Notes under the pieces: generated by a model
The model's input: only the letters and a program-made list of their open reading frames with translations
Databases searched by the model: none
Told to the model about the DNA's origin: nothing
Position numbers and translations under genes: made by a program
Assembly (NCBI GenBank): GCA_037482215.1
Contig: CP148074.1
Coordinates: 434,001 to 498,000 of the forward strand
DNA from: Pseudomonas mendocina
Lineage (GTDB): Bacteria; Pseudomonadota; Gammaproteobacteria; Pseudomonadales; Pseudomonadaceae
Length of the DNA: 64,000 nucleotides
Reading direction: 5' to 3'
Shown here: in pieces, positions 57,068-64,000 of the stretch
Numbering within the stretch: position 1 is the first letter of the stretch
Layout of the letters: the number at the start of each line of letters is the position of its first letter

Positions 57068-57914
57068 GGGATGAGTCCCCTTCAGTAGACATCCAGATCA
57101 GTACTGCGGACCGGACCATAGCCGGGTGGCGTTTGGGCGGTGATGCCGACTGCTCTTGCCTGTGTGGTTTACTGGGTTGCTGGGCCGGCGCGCGGTTTGC
57201 GCGGTGGCCTGAGAACGGGGTGCGACCACATTTATTTCAGGCAGCCGAGGCTGTCTGGTGGTGTGCGGGTGTTCTAAAGCCATCAAGCAAACCGTGTTCC
57301 AAACCTACTGGCAGTGTTACGAAGACCTTCCTTGGCGTTTCACAGCGAATCCTGCGCTGCACGTACTTCCGAAATTTTCTTGTTTGACCTCCCTGCTCTG
57401 AAGCAGTCAGGTACTTATTGGTGTTTCGGTCCGGGCTCTGGTTTCCCGGTCTGCCGAGCACACTCCTGCGCGGCAGTGACGAAATCGAGTGACTCAACGA
57501 TATAGCCTTCAGTCCTTGGCAATTGTCGGTTTGCGACTCTGACGTGTTGTCTCACGACATGGTCTTCATCTGCCTGGCCAGCCGGGGCGCTGCCCAGAGC
57601 ATGTCGTAAAAACTCAAGTGAAGCAGGGTTCAATCAGAGGTTGCAGTGGGCGAGGTGTTTACATTAGTGCACTGAAACGGAGCGTTTCATTTGGGCTAAT
57701 TAGCCCGGCAAGTCAGTGGGGGGATGTGCTGCGGGTTGTTTATCAGCCCGTGTAGCCAGTTGTTTCAATACGGCTTGCGCAAAGTAACGACATTTTTCGT
57801 GATGATGAAAGCGACCTGTGCTGACGTATTTAGATAAGCCTGAGTCGGTGTTGGACGACGCTGTAAGGACGAAATCCTGATCATGGCCGCGAGCTAATTG
57901 TGCGGGAGAGTGTT
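57068..57914 (+). other. Gene-free 847-base stretch between cbcV and sdaB
   Basis: No gene is supported. Open frames on either strand here lack codon use like that of their neighbours and resemble no family. The two divergent genes flanking it are expected to be controlled by GbdR, so binding sites probably lie here; I could not single out one. The stretch is slightly less GC-rich than the genes. Confidence 0.5.
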
Positions 57915-59294
57915 GTGGCTATCAGCGTTTTCGACTTGTTCAAAATCGGCATTGGTCCGTCCAGTTCCCATACCGTGGGCCCCATGCGGGCAGCGGCCCA
58001 ATTCAGTGCAGTACTGGTCGAGTATGGCTTGCTGGACGAGTGCCAGCGAGTTGAGGTGCGTTTGTATGGCTCGCTCTCTGCCACTGGTATCGGCCACGCG
58101 ACCGACCGTGCAGTGATTATGGGTTTGATGGGGGAGTGGCCTGATCAAATTGATCCGGCCAGCATCGCCCCCCGGATTGATGCATTGCTGGCAGACAAGC
58201 AGCTACTGCTGGCGGCAAAGACGGCTGTTCCTTTTGAGTGGGAGCGGGACATGCTCCTGCTTGAGGAGAGCCTGCCGTACCACCCAAATGCCATGCGCCT
58301 GAGCGCCTTCGCAGCAGATGGTAGCCTGCTTTACAGCAACACTTATTATTCGATCGGTGGCGGCTTTGTAGTCGATGAAGCACAAGCCAGCAGTGGTCAG
58401 TTGGATCAGGACCAGACGCAGCTGCCCTACGACTTCAATAGCGCCGAAGAGCTGTTGCAGCTGTGCCAGGAGCACGGTCTGCGGGTCTCCGAACTGATGA
58501 TGGCCAACGAAAAGGCTTGGCGCAGTGAAGAGGAAATACGCAGTGGCCTGATGAAGCTGTGGCAAGCCATGCGTGATTGCGTGGATAGCGGCTTGCGCCA
58601 AGAAGGAACGTTACCGGGCGGTTTGTTTGTACAGCGTCGGGCTGCGCGTTTGCACCGTAGTTTGCAGCAGATGAGTCGACCCAATGTAATTGGCTCCACA
58701 CTCAGCGGTATGGAGTGGGTCAACCTCTTTGCTTTGGCCGTGAACGAAGAAAACGCTGGGGGCGGGCGCATGGTGACGGCGCCGACCAATGGCGCGGCAG
58801 GCATTATTCCGGCAGTACTCCATTATTACGTGCGCTTCAGTCCTGCAGTGACTGAGGACAATGTGGTGGATTATCTATTAGCGGCTGCTGCAATCGGTAT
58901 TTTGTGCAAAAAGAATGCATCCATATCCGGTGCGGAAGTGGGCTGCCAGGGTGAGGTGGGGTCTGCTTGCGCCATGGCGGCTGCAGGTCTGGCCGAGATA
59001 TTGGGTGGCACGCCTGGGCAGGTCGAAAACGCTGCTGAAATTGGTCTTGAGCACAACTTAGGGCTGACGTGTGACCCAGTCGGTGGTTTGGTGCAGGTGC
59101 CTTGTATTGAGCGTAATGCTATCGCGGCAGTGAAGGCAATCAACGCTGCGCAAATGGCGTTGCGCGGTGATGGCCAGCACTTTATTTCCCTCGACCGGGT
59201 GATCCGCACCATGCGTGATACCGGCGCGGATATGCATGATAAGTACAAGGAAACCTCGCGCGGTGGGTTGGCCGTCAGCGCAGTAGAGTGCTGA
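57915..59294 (+). CDS. sdaB: L-serine ammonia-lyase
   Basis: A 459-residue single-chain iron-sulfur L-serine deaminase producing pyruvate and ammonia; in Pseudomonas it completes betaine catabolism after sarcosine-glycine-serine. Markers are [19 protein letters not shown] at the N terminus and the cluster cysteines in [20 protein letters not shown] and [19 protein letters not shown]. The start is GTG at 57915, preceded by GGGAGAGTG; the open frame reaches 15 bases further upstream. It is the next gene in the same order as in P. aeruginosa. Confidence 0.95.
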   Translation: MAISVFDLFKIGIGPSSSHTVGPMRAAAQFSAVLVEYGLLDECQRVEVRLYGSLSATGIGHATDRAVIMGLMGEWPDQIDPASIAPRIDALLADKQLLLAAKTAVPFEWERDMLLLEESLPYHPNAMRLSAFAADGSLLYSNTYYSIGGGFVVDEAQASSGQLDQDQTQLPYDFNSAEELLQLCQEHGLRVSELMMANEKAWRSEEEIRSGLMKLWQAMRDCVDSGLRQEGTLPGGLFVQRRAARLHRSLQQMSRPNVIGSTLSGMEWVNLFALAVNEENAGGGRMVTAPTNGAAGIIPAVLHYYVRFSPAVTEDNVVDYLLAAAAIGILCKKNASISGAEVGCQGEVGSACAMAAAGLAEILGGTPGQVENAAEIGLEHNLGLTCDPVGGLVQVPCIERNAIAAVKAINAAQMALRGDGQHFISLDRVIRTMRDTGADMHDKYKETSRGGLAVSAVEC

Positions 59295-59697
59295 TGCCCT
59301 GGTTGGTCGCGCTACCTGGGATTGCCCGCATTAATGTGCATTTATGGTGCGCGATTGCCAGGCGATGGCGGGGTCAGCCAAGTGTGGATTGCGGTTACGA
59401 GGGTGGATGTAGGTGCGCTAAAGAGTGACAACGTTCCCCACTGCGTGTGCTACCGAAATGCCCAGTCGGTGCTAGGGCTACGCGGCATTGTCGTGTCGCG
59501 CACAGACATGACCTGCGGTCGCGATCAGAGAATCCGACTGGTTGGTCGAGGGTACAAATTTTTATTGAACAGGTAATCAATTTAGGCACGCCCTTTGCCT
59601 AATGCTAGTCACCCTAATCGGGCAGTTAATAAAAACAATAGAAGAGCCTCCTCGTAGGGCTCTAAACAGTGTGTTGCTTTGCGTGAGGATTCCCCTG
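59295..59697 (+). other. 403-base leader region of gbdR
   Basis: No gene supported. It ends in a good ribosome binding site, GTGAGGA at 59681-59687, for gbdR. Bases 59550-59600 are A/T-rich (AATTTTTATTGAACAGGTAA) and are a likely promoter area. Confidence 0.5.
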
Positions 59698-60801
59698 ATG
59701 TCATACCTCAACTCTGGCGCCCAGCCGCCCAAAGGTAATACCGCTCCACAAACCATTGGTTTTCTCCTTCTGGACAACTTCACCCTGATCTCGCTGGCCT
59801 CGGCAGTAGAGCCTCTGCGCATGGCCAATCAGCTGTCTGGTAAGGAGTTGTATCGCTGGCACACGCTTTCTCTCACCGGGCAGCCGGTCAGCGCCAGTGA
59901 CGGTTTGCAAATCACCCCGGACACCAGTTTCGCCAGCGCTCCACGGCTGGATGCGGTCATTGTCTGTGGTGGTGTGGATATTCAGCACAGTGTTACCCGT
60001 GAGCATGTGCAGTGGCTGCAGAGTGTGTCGCGTCAGGGGGCTCAGCTGGGTGCTGTGTGCACGGGCAGTTGGGCTTTGGCTAAAGCTGGCTTGTTGGATG
60101 GCTTTGAATGCAGTGTGCATTGGGAGTGTTTGGCGGCGATGCAGGAGGCCTTCCCCCGTGCAGGCGTGAGCACGCGCTTGTTCTCCATCGACCGCAACCG
60201 TCACACCAGCTCAGGCGGTACTGCGCCAATGGACATGATGCTGCACCTGATCGGTCGCGAGCATGGTCGTGAGTTGGCCGCCGCGATTTCTGAGATGTTC
60301 ATCTACGAACGTATCCGCAACGAGCAAGATCACCAGCGTGTGCCGCTCAAGCACATGCTGGGCACCAATCAGCCGAAGCTGCAGGAAATTGTCGCGCTGA
60401 TGGAGGCTAATCTGGAGGAGCCAATCGACCTTGATCAGTTGGCTATGTACGTGGATGTGTCGCGCCGTCAGCTGGAGAGGTTGTTCCAGAAATACCTACA
60501 CTGCTCGCCGTCGCGCTATTACCTGAAGCTGCGTCTGATCCGTGCCCGTCAGTTGCTTAAGCAAACCAGCATGTCGATCATCGAGGTGGCGTCGGTATGC
60601 GGTTTTGTATCCACGCCGCACTTCTCCAAGTGCTACCGCGAGTATTTTGGCATCCCTCCGCGTGATGAGCGCGCAGGTCAGCAAAACAGCAATGTGGTGC
60701 TGATGCCAATGCCTGAAGAGCTGGCCCGCACGCCTTCGGCAGCCGTTGCTGCGCTTAATCGAGCACAGGGTGAGTCTACTTTTGCCAGTGTGCGCCTCTA
60801 A
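59698..60801 (+). CDS. gbdR: Glycine-betaine-responsive AraC-family regulator GbdR
   Basis: A 367-residue regulator with an N-terminal DJ-1/PfpI-like sensor domain (residues 15-190; GFLLLDNFTLISLASAVEPL, VCTGSWALAKAGLL, SVHWECLAAMQ) and a C-terminal AraC DNA-binding domain (EANLEEPIDLDQLAMYVDVS, then the second helix-turn-helix VCGFVSTPHFSKCYREYFG). GbdR binds glycine betaine and dimethylglycine and activates gbcAB, cbcXWV, sdaB and others. The ATG at 59698 (MSYLNSGAQPP) gives the length known for the P. aeruginosa protein. Confidence 0.95.
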   Translation: MSYLNSGAQPPKGNTAPQTIGFLLLDNFTLISLASAVEPLRMANQLSGKELYRWHTLSLTGQPVSASDGLQITPDTSFASAPRLDAVIVCGGVDIQHSVTREHVQWLQSVSRQGAQLGAVCTGSWALAKAGLLDGFECSVHWECLAAMQEAFPRAGVSTRLFSIDRNRHTSSGGTAPMDMMLHLIGREHGRELAAAISEMFIYERIRNEQDHQRVPLKHMLGTNQPKLQEIVALMEANLEEPIDLDQLAMYVDVSRRQLERLFQKYLHCSPSRYYLKLRLIRARQLLKQTSMSIIEVASVCGFVSTPHFSKCYREYFGIPPRDERAGQQNSNVVLMPMPEELARTPSAAVAALNRAQGESTFASVRL

Positions 60802-60811
60802 ACGTTGATCC

Positions 60812-60836
60812 ACAGGCCCCTCAAGCGGGGGCCTGT
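60812..60836 (+). terminator. Stem-loop after gbdR
   Basis: ACAGGCCCC (60812-60820), loop TCAAGCG, GGGGCCTGT (60828-60836) form a nine-base-pair hairpin 10 bases past the gbdR stop. A weak T-run (TTTTCC) follows eight bases later. Confidence 0.65.
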
Positions 60837-60974
60837 CCTGATGTTTTCCACCCCTGGCAGGCATAGGCTACTGCCATAGTTGTGTGTCCTTGCGTCTGCA
60901 AGCCGCGTAGAATTCTCGCGCTATCGTTCTGTTTCCCGCTTTCAGTTCTGCTGTTCTCATCAACGGGTTCAACA

Positions 60975-62180
60975 ATGAAATTGCCAGGATCGCCTTTCTT
61001 CTGGGTGAGTTTTGCCATGATTGTCGGAGGGATGAGCACGGCGCTGATCAGCCCGCTTTATCCCTTGTACCAGATCGAATGGGACCTGCTTGTCAGCCAA
61101 GTGTCGCTGATTTATGTGGTGTACATGTTTGGGGCATTGGGCTGCTTGCTGTTTCTGGGGCGGTTGGCGGATCGGATCGGTTTTCGTAAGGTCTTGGTCG
61201 CAGGTTTGGTGCTGATGCTGCTCGGCACCGGCCTTACCGTAGCGGCGTGGGATATATACAGTCTGTTGTGCAGCCGCTTTATCGTCGGGGTGGCCGCCAG
61301 CTTGCTGACAACATCGGGCACGGGCTACTTGTTGGGTTCGTCAGAACCTGATTCTTTGCCGCGGGTATCGACGATTACCAGTGTGCTGGTGACCATCGGC
61401 TTCGGCCTTGGGCCATTGCTGGGGGGGATCATCGGCCAGTGGCTGGCGTACCCGTTGATCACCGCCTATATCCCTGTGCTGGTGCTGGGCACCTTGGCGC
61501 TTTACGCGCTGCTCACCCAAGTGCCATCACTCAAGATTACCCAAGCAGGCCCGGTTGCTCACTGGTTGAAAAGTTGCTTGCCGAGGCTGACATGGCCTGC
61601 CCATAGCAGTTCGGGTGTGTTTCTACTGATCTGCTGGTTTCCGTTTGTGGCCTTCAGTGTGTTCGGTCTTTATGCCTCCATTGCCCCTCTTTTTCTGGAA
61701 AAAATGGTGAGTTGGCATGGCCCGTTTGTGGGCGGCGCTGCCATCGCCTTGATCCTGTTTATTTCGGCCAGCATGCAGGTGGCCTGTCGGCAATTGCACA
61801 TCCACATCAATGGCATGTGGGGGATGCTGGCTATGGCGATGAGTAATGCGCTGATGATCATTAACCTGCACCTGGGATCATCACTGGTGTTTGTATCTGG
61901 GGTGCTGCTGGCCGCCATTGGTCATGGCATGGTGATGTTGGCGGGGGCGAGCATGGTCAACCGTCTGGCGTTGCCCCATAACCGCGCCGGGATGTTTGCG
62001 ACCTTTTGGGTGGCCGGTTATATCGGCGCGATAGGGCCGATGATGGGCATGGGCTGGATCGCTGACCACTGGGGCATCAGCACATCGGTGACGGTGTTCT
62101 GCTCGTCAATCATTCTGATTGCGGTGGTGCATGCGCTATTTACCCGGCGCCATCCTGGCTTACGGGCAGTGCAGGGCTAA
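60975..62180 (+). CDS. MFS transporter
   Basis: A 401-residue major-facilitator protein with about 12 helices. The loop after the second helix shows the MFS signature LGRLADRIGFRKVLVAG, and the first half contains SRFIVGVAASLLTTSGTGYL. The start at 60975 (MKLPGSPFF) is chosen because residues upstream in the frame form no membrane topology. It lies between gbdR and gbcB. Substrate unknown; a methylated amine or related compound is likely from context only. Confidence 0.88.
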   Translation: MKLPGSPFFWVSFAMIVGGMSTALISPLYPLYQIEWDLLVSQVSLIYVVYMFGALGCLLFLGRLADRIGFRKVLVAGLVLMLLGTGLTVAAWDIYSLLCSRFIVGVAASLLTTSGTGYLLGSSEPDSLPRVSTITSVLVTIGFGLGPLLGGIIGQWLAYPLITAYIPVLVLGTLALYALLTQVPSLKITQAGPVAHWLKSCLPRLTWPAHSSSGVFLLICWFPFVAFSVFGLYASIAPLFLEKMVSWHGPFVGGAAIALILFISASMQVACRQLHIHINGMWGMLAMAMSNALMIINLHLGSSLVFVSGVLLAAIGHGMVMLAGASMVNRLALPHNRAGMFATFWVAGYIGAIGPMMGMGWIADHWGISTSVTVFCSSIILIAVVHALFTRRHPGLRAVQG

Positions 62181-62270
62181 CCGCGTAGCCTGGATTGGCC
62201 GCAGGGGTAATCCGGAGGATGCTAGTGCTGACTGCGTGGGGCGGGCTCTAGTGTTGAGTGAGACCGCTAC

Positions 62271-62295
62271 GGCGGAAACGCTGTGCGGTTCCGCC
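62271..62295. repeat. REP-like inverted repeat
   Basis: GGCGGAA (62271-62277) and TTCCGCC (62289-62295) form a seven-base-pair stem, flanked by CTACG; it is a degenerate copy of the GGCGGATTA/TAATCCGCC type at 22683. It lies between the converging MFS and gbcB stops. Confidence 0.5.
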
Positions 62296-62311
62296 CTACG
62301 ATTCTGGGTGT

Positions 62312-63412
62312 TCAGAAATCAATCGACACGTCGCTGGTCGGCACGCTGCAGCAGGCGAGGATGTAGCCTTCAGCTACGTCTTCATCGGTGATGGCGCCGT
62401 TGTGCTCCATGTTCACCTCGCCGCTGTTTTTCATCACCTTGCAGGTGCCACAAATGCCCATGCCACAGGCTTTGGGGATGTGCAGGCCGATCTTGGCCGC
62501 CGCTGCATGGACGGTTTCACCAGGGGCAATGCGGATGCTTTTACCGGTGCTGCTAAAGCTCACCTCAAACATATCGGCTTCTGCAGGGGCGGGCTCTTCG
62601 GCGGCTTCGGCAGCCAATTCGCAAACCTCTTCGCGGACCTCTTCAGGTGTCGGGCCAAAGGCTTCTTCGTGGTAGTGGCTCATGTCGAAGCCGCTGGCTT
62701 CGAGCATGCGCTTCACTGCATTCATGTAAGGCGTAGGGCCGCAGCAGAAAATCTCCCGTTGCATAAAGTCCGGGGCTATCAGTTCCAGCATCGGTTTGTT
62801 CAGGTAGCCGCGGTAGCCTGACCAGGGCTCACCAAAACCGTGTTTTTCGCAGATCAAATGCAGGTTGAAGTTACTCACCCTGGCCGCCATGTGTTCCAGC
62901 TCACGGTGGTAAATGATGTCTTTCGGCGAGCGGGCGCTGTGTACAAAGACCATGTCCACGTTGGCGTTGGTGTCGTAGAACCAGCGGGCCATGGACATCA
63001 CCGGGGTGATGCCGACGCCGCCGCTGAGGTACAGCACCTTATCTGCAGGAAAGTCGATGGCGTTAAACATCCCCACAGGGCCGTGTACGGCGATTTCCTG
63101 ACCCGCCTCCAGGTTGTCGTGCAGCCAGTTTGAAACCTTGCCGCCAGGTACGCGCTTAATGGTGATCGAGAAGCTGTACGGCACTGAAGGCGAGCTGGAG
63201 ATGGTGTACGAGCGCATCACCGGCTCACCGTCGATCTTCAGTTCCAGAGTGACAAATTGCCCTGGCTTGAAGAAGTACATCAGCGGCTGATCAGCCATAA
63301 AGCAGAAGGTGCGTACATCCCAGGTCTCCTGAATGATTTTCACGCAGCGTACCGGGTGACGGCCGTTGCTCCAGGTCTGGGTGGTGACAGGGTTCAGGAA
63401 ACTGTTCGACAT
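62312..63412 (-). CDS. gbcB: Glycine betaine demethylase reductase subunit
   Basis: A 366-residue reductase supplying electrons to GbcA. The N-terminal FNR-like FAD domain contains RSYTISSSPSVPYSFSITIK, the NAD domain VLYLSGGVGITPVMSMAR and IFCCGPTPYMNAVKRMLE, and the C-terminal 2Fe-2S ferredoxin has CGMGICGTCKVM and the fourth cysteine in ILACCSVP. The start at 63412 gives MSNSFLNPVTTQTW, the usual length. Divergent from gbcA. Confidence 0.95.
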   Translation of the reverse strand: MSNSFLNPVTTQTWSNGRHPVRCVKIIQETWDVRTFCFMADQPLMYFFKPGQFVTLELKIDGEPVMRSYTISSSPSVPYSFSITIKRVPGGKVSNWLHDNLEAGQEIAVHGPVGMFNAIDFPADKVLYLSGGVGITPVMSMARWFYDTNANVDMVFVHSARSPKDIIYHRELEHMAARVSNFNLHLICEKHGFGEPWSGYRGYLNKPMLELIAPDFMQREIFCCGPTPYMNAVKRMLEASGFDMSHYHEEAFGPTPEEVREEVCELAAEAAEEPAPAEADMFEVSFSSTGKSIRIAPGETVHAAAAKIGLHIPKACGMGICGTCKVMKNSGEVNMEHNGAITDEDVAEGYILACCSVPTSDVSIDF

Positions 63413-63786
63413 GGTCGTGATCTCGCGCACGGCGGCCTGTTGTCGGCCGGATGGCACTGATTGTGCGCATCGCTCCTGGTGCTCATTTACCTGTCTGCGA
63501 CATTTGCATGCTTATCACGACCTGCCCCGTGGGACGGGCCTTGCCGCGTCGGAAACGGATGTGGGTGTGTCGTGCATAGGTAAGGATTGCTGGGTCTTCA
63601 GGGCCAAACTCCAGCCAGCCGAATAACAAGGTCATTAGCAGGTTCGCCTTTCTGACAGACGCCTTCGGCGGGCATGAGAGGGCTGACACTGCCGCCATGC
63701 GTGAGTCGTTGCCGAGGCTGGCAGCGCATTTGATTAGCCATTTGATTACGGCCATTTGCAGCGCGAGTGGCCCCGAGGACAGACCG
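63413..63786. promoter_or_regulatory. Divergent gbcB/gbcA control region
   Basis: A 374-base gap without a supported gene separates the two subunits of glycine-betaine demethylase. CATTTGATTA occurs at 63727-63736 and 63739-63748, with a third CATTTG at 63753-63758, and GCAGCGC flanks the group at 63721-63727 and 63759-63765. GbdR is the expected regulator; this repeat group is only a candidate for its binding. Confidence 0.45.
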
Positions 63787-64000
63787 ATGGATACGACCGT
63801 TACGTTGGGCCTGGGTGATGTACTTGAACCTGCACGCAAGGCCACCGCAGAAATGCTGCAAAGCCGCGAGCGCACCTTTTCCCTGCCGCAGCCGTTCTAT
63901 AACGACGAGCGCCTGTTTAAGATCGACATGCAGGAGATCTTTCATAAGGAGTGGCTGATTGCGGGCATGACCTGCGAGATTCCGGCTAAAGGCAACTTCC
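63787..64000 (+). CDS. gbcA: Glycine betaine demethylase oxygenase subunit (3' end outside window)
   Basis: The first 71 residues of GbcA, the Rieske-type oxygenase that removes a methyl group from glycine betaine as formaldehyde. MDTTVTLGLGDVLEPARKAT, then ERTFSLPQPFYNDERLF and IFHKEWLIAGMTCEIPAKGN are typical of the N terminus of the family just before the Rieske domain; the Cys/His cluster ligands are beyond the window. GAGGACAGACCG precedes the ATG. Cut by the window edge. Confidence 0.93.
   Translation, partial: MDTTVTLGLGDVLEPARKATAEMLQSRERTFSLPQPFYNDERLFKIDMQEIFHKEWLIAGMTCEIPAKGNF

Noticed and set aside
57010..57633. Small open frames between cbcV and sdaB
   Set aside because: They overlap on opposite strands, lack ribosome binding sites and show no family resemblance.
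63483..63945. Minus-strand open frames between gbcB and gbcA
   Set aside because: They run into the gbcA coding sequence in antisense and have no ribosome binding site or known motif.

Overview
The window is a chromosomal segment of a Pseudomonas-like gammaproteobacterium. Two blocks follow a gene order I recall from Pseudomonas aeruginosa: estA, fbp, a DUF924 gene, a small lipoprotein and blc at the start, then rsmE-tatCBA-hisEI-ubiBJE-pha-hslUV-argS. A third block is the choline and glycine-betaine locus betA-betB-betT-betI-cbcXWV-sdaB-gbdR-gbcB-gbcA. Most of the DNA is GC-rich; a stretch at about 9.7-15.5 kb is clearly AT-richer. No rRNA, tRNA, CRISPR array, insertion sequence or prophage was recognised.

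Layout. 0-6.2 kb: 3' end of an autotransporter, YkgJ-type protein, esterase autotransporter EstA, fructose-1,6-bisphosphatase and two small lipoproteins. 6.2-9.7 kb: four genes resembling dialkylresorcinol (DarA/DarB) biosynthesis plus a BtrH-domain protein. 9.7-15.5 kb: two tandem pairs, each a secreted kexin-like S8 protease with a P domain followed by a small secreted protein like the external chaperone ORF2 of Aeromonas sobria protease ASP. Both protease genes carry a one-base deletion near the 3' end, at different places. 15.5-22.7 kb: an accessory catabolic region with a YdhR-type monooxygenase, RidA, an isatin-hydrolase/kynurenine-formamidase-like cyclase, a benzoylformate-decarboxylase-like enzyme, a divergent LysR, an arylformamidase-like hydrolase and a metallo-beta-lactamase-fold enzyme with a divergent MarR.

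22.7-27.1 kb: a tightly overlapping minus-strand operon (dehydratase-like hotdog protein, ABC ATPase, ABC permease, acyl carrier protein, ketosynthase, cysteine-less ketosynthase-like subunit) that looks like the other half of the 6.2-9.7 kb pathway. 27.1-31.7 kb: methyltransferase, lipoprotein, pip, dtd, a DsbA-type isomerase and a divergent SDR/HxlR pair with twin operator-like palindromes. 31.7-46.8 kb: the housekeeping block. Here the polyhydroxyalkanoate locus keeps phaD, phaF, phaI and a PHA-system gene, but phaC1, phaC2 and nearly all of phaZ are gone. A short 3' scar of phaZ, not in any open reading frame with a start, remains between phaD and the DUF971 gene. This is the clearest unexpected observation.

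46.9-64.0 kb: choline is taken up (BCCT carrier and ABC system), oxidised to glycine betaine by BetA and BetB, and demethylated by GbcA/GbcB. SdaB converts serine, formed later in the route, to pyruvate. BetI and GbdR are the expected regulators. Compared with the order I recall for P. aeruginosa, betI and betT have exchanged places. Product names rest on reading motifs and family resemblance in the translated sequence; no database search was run.
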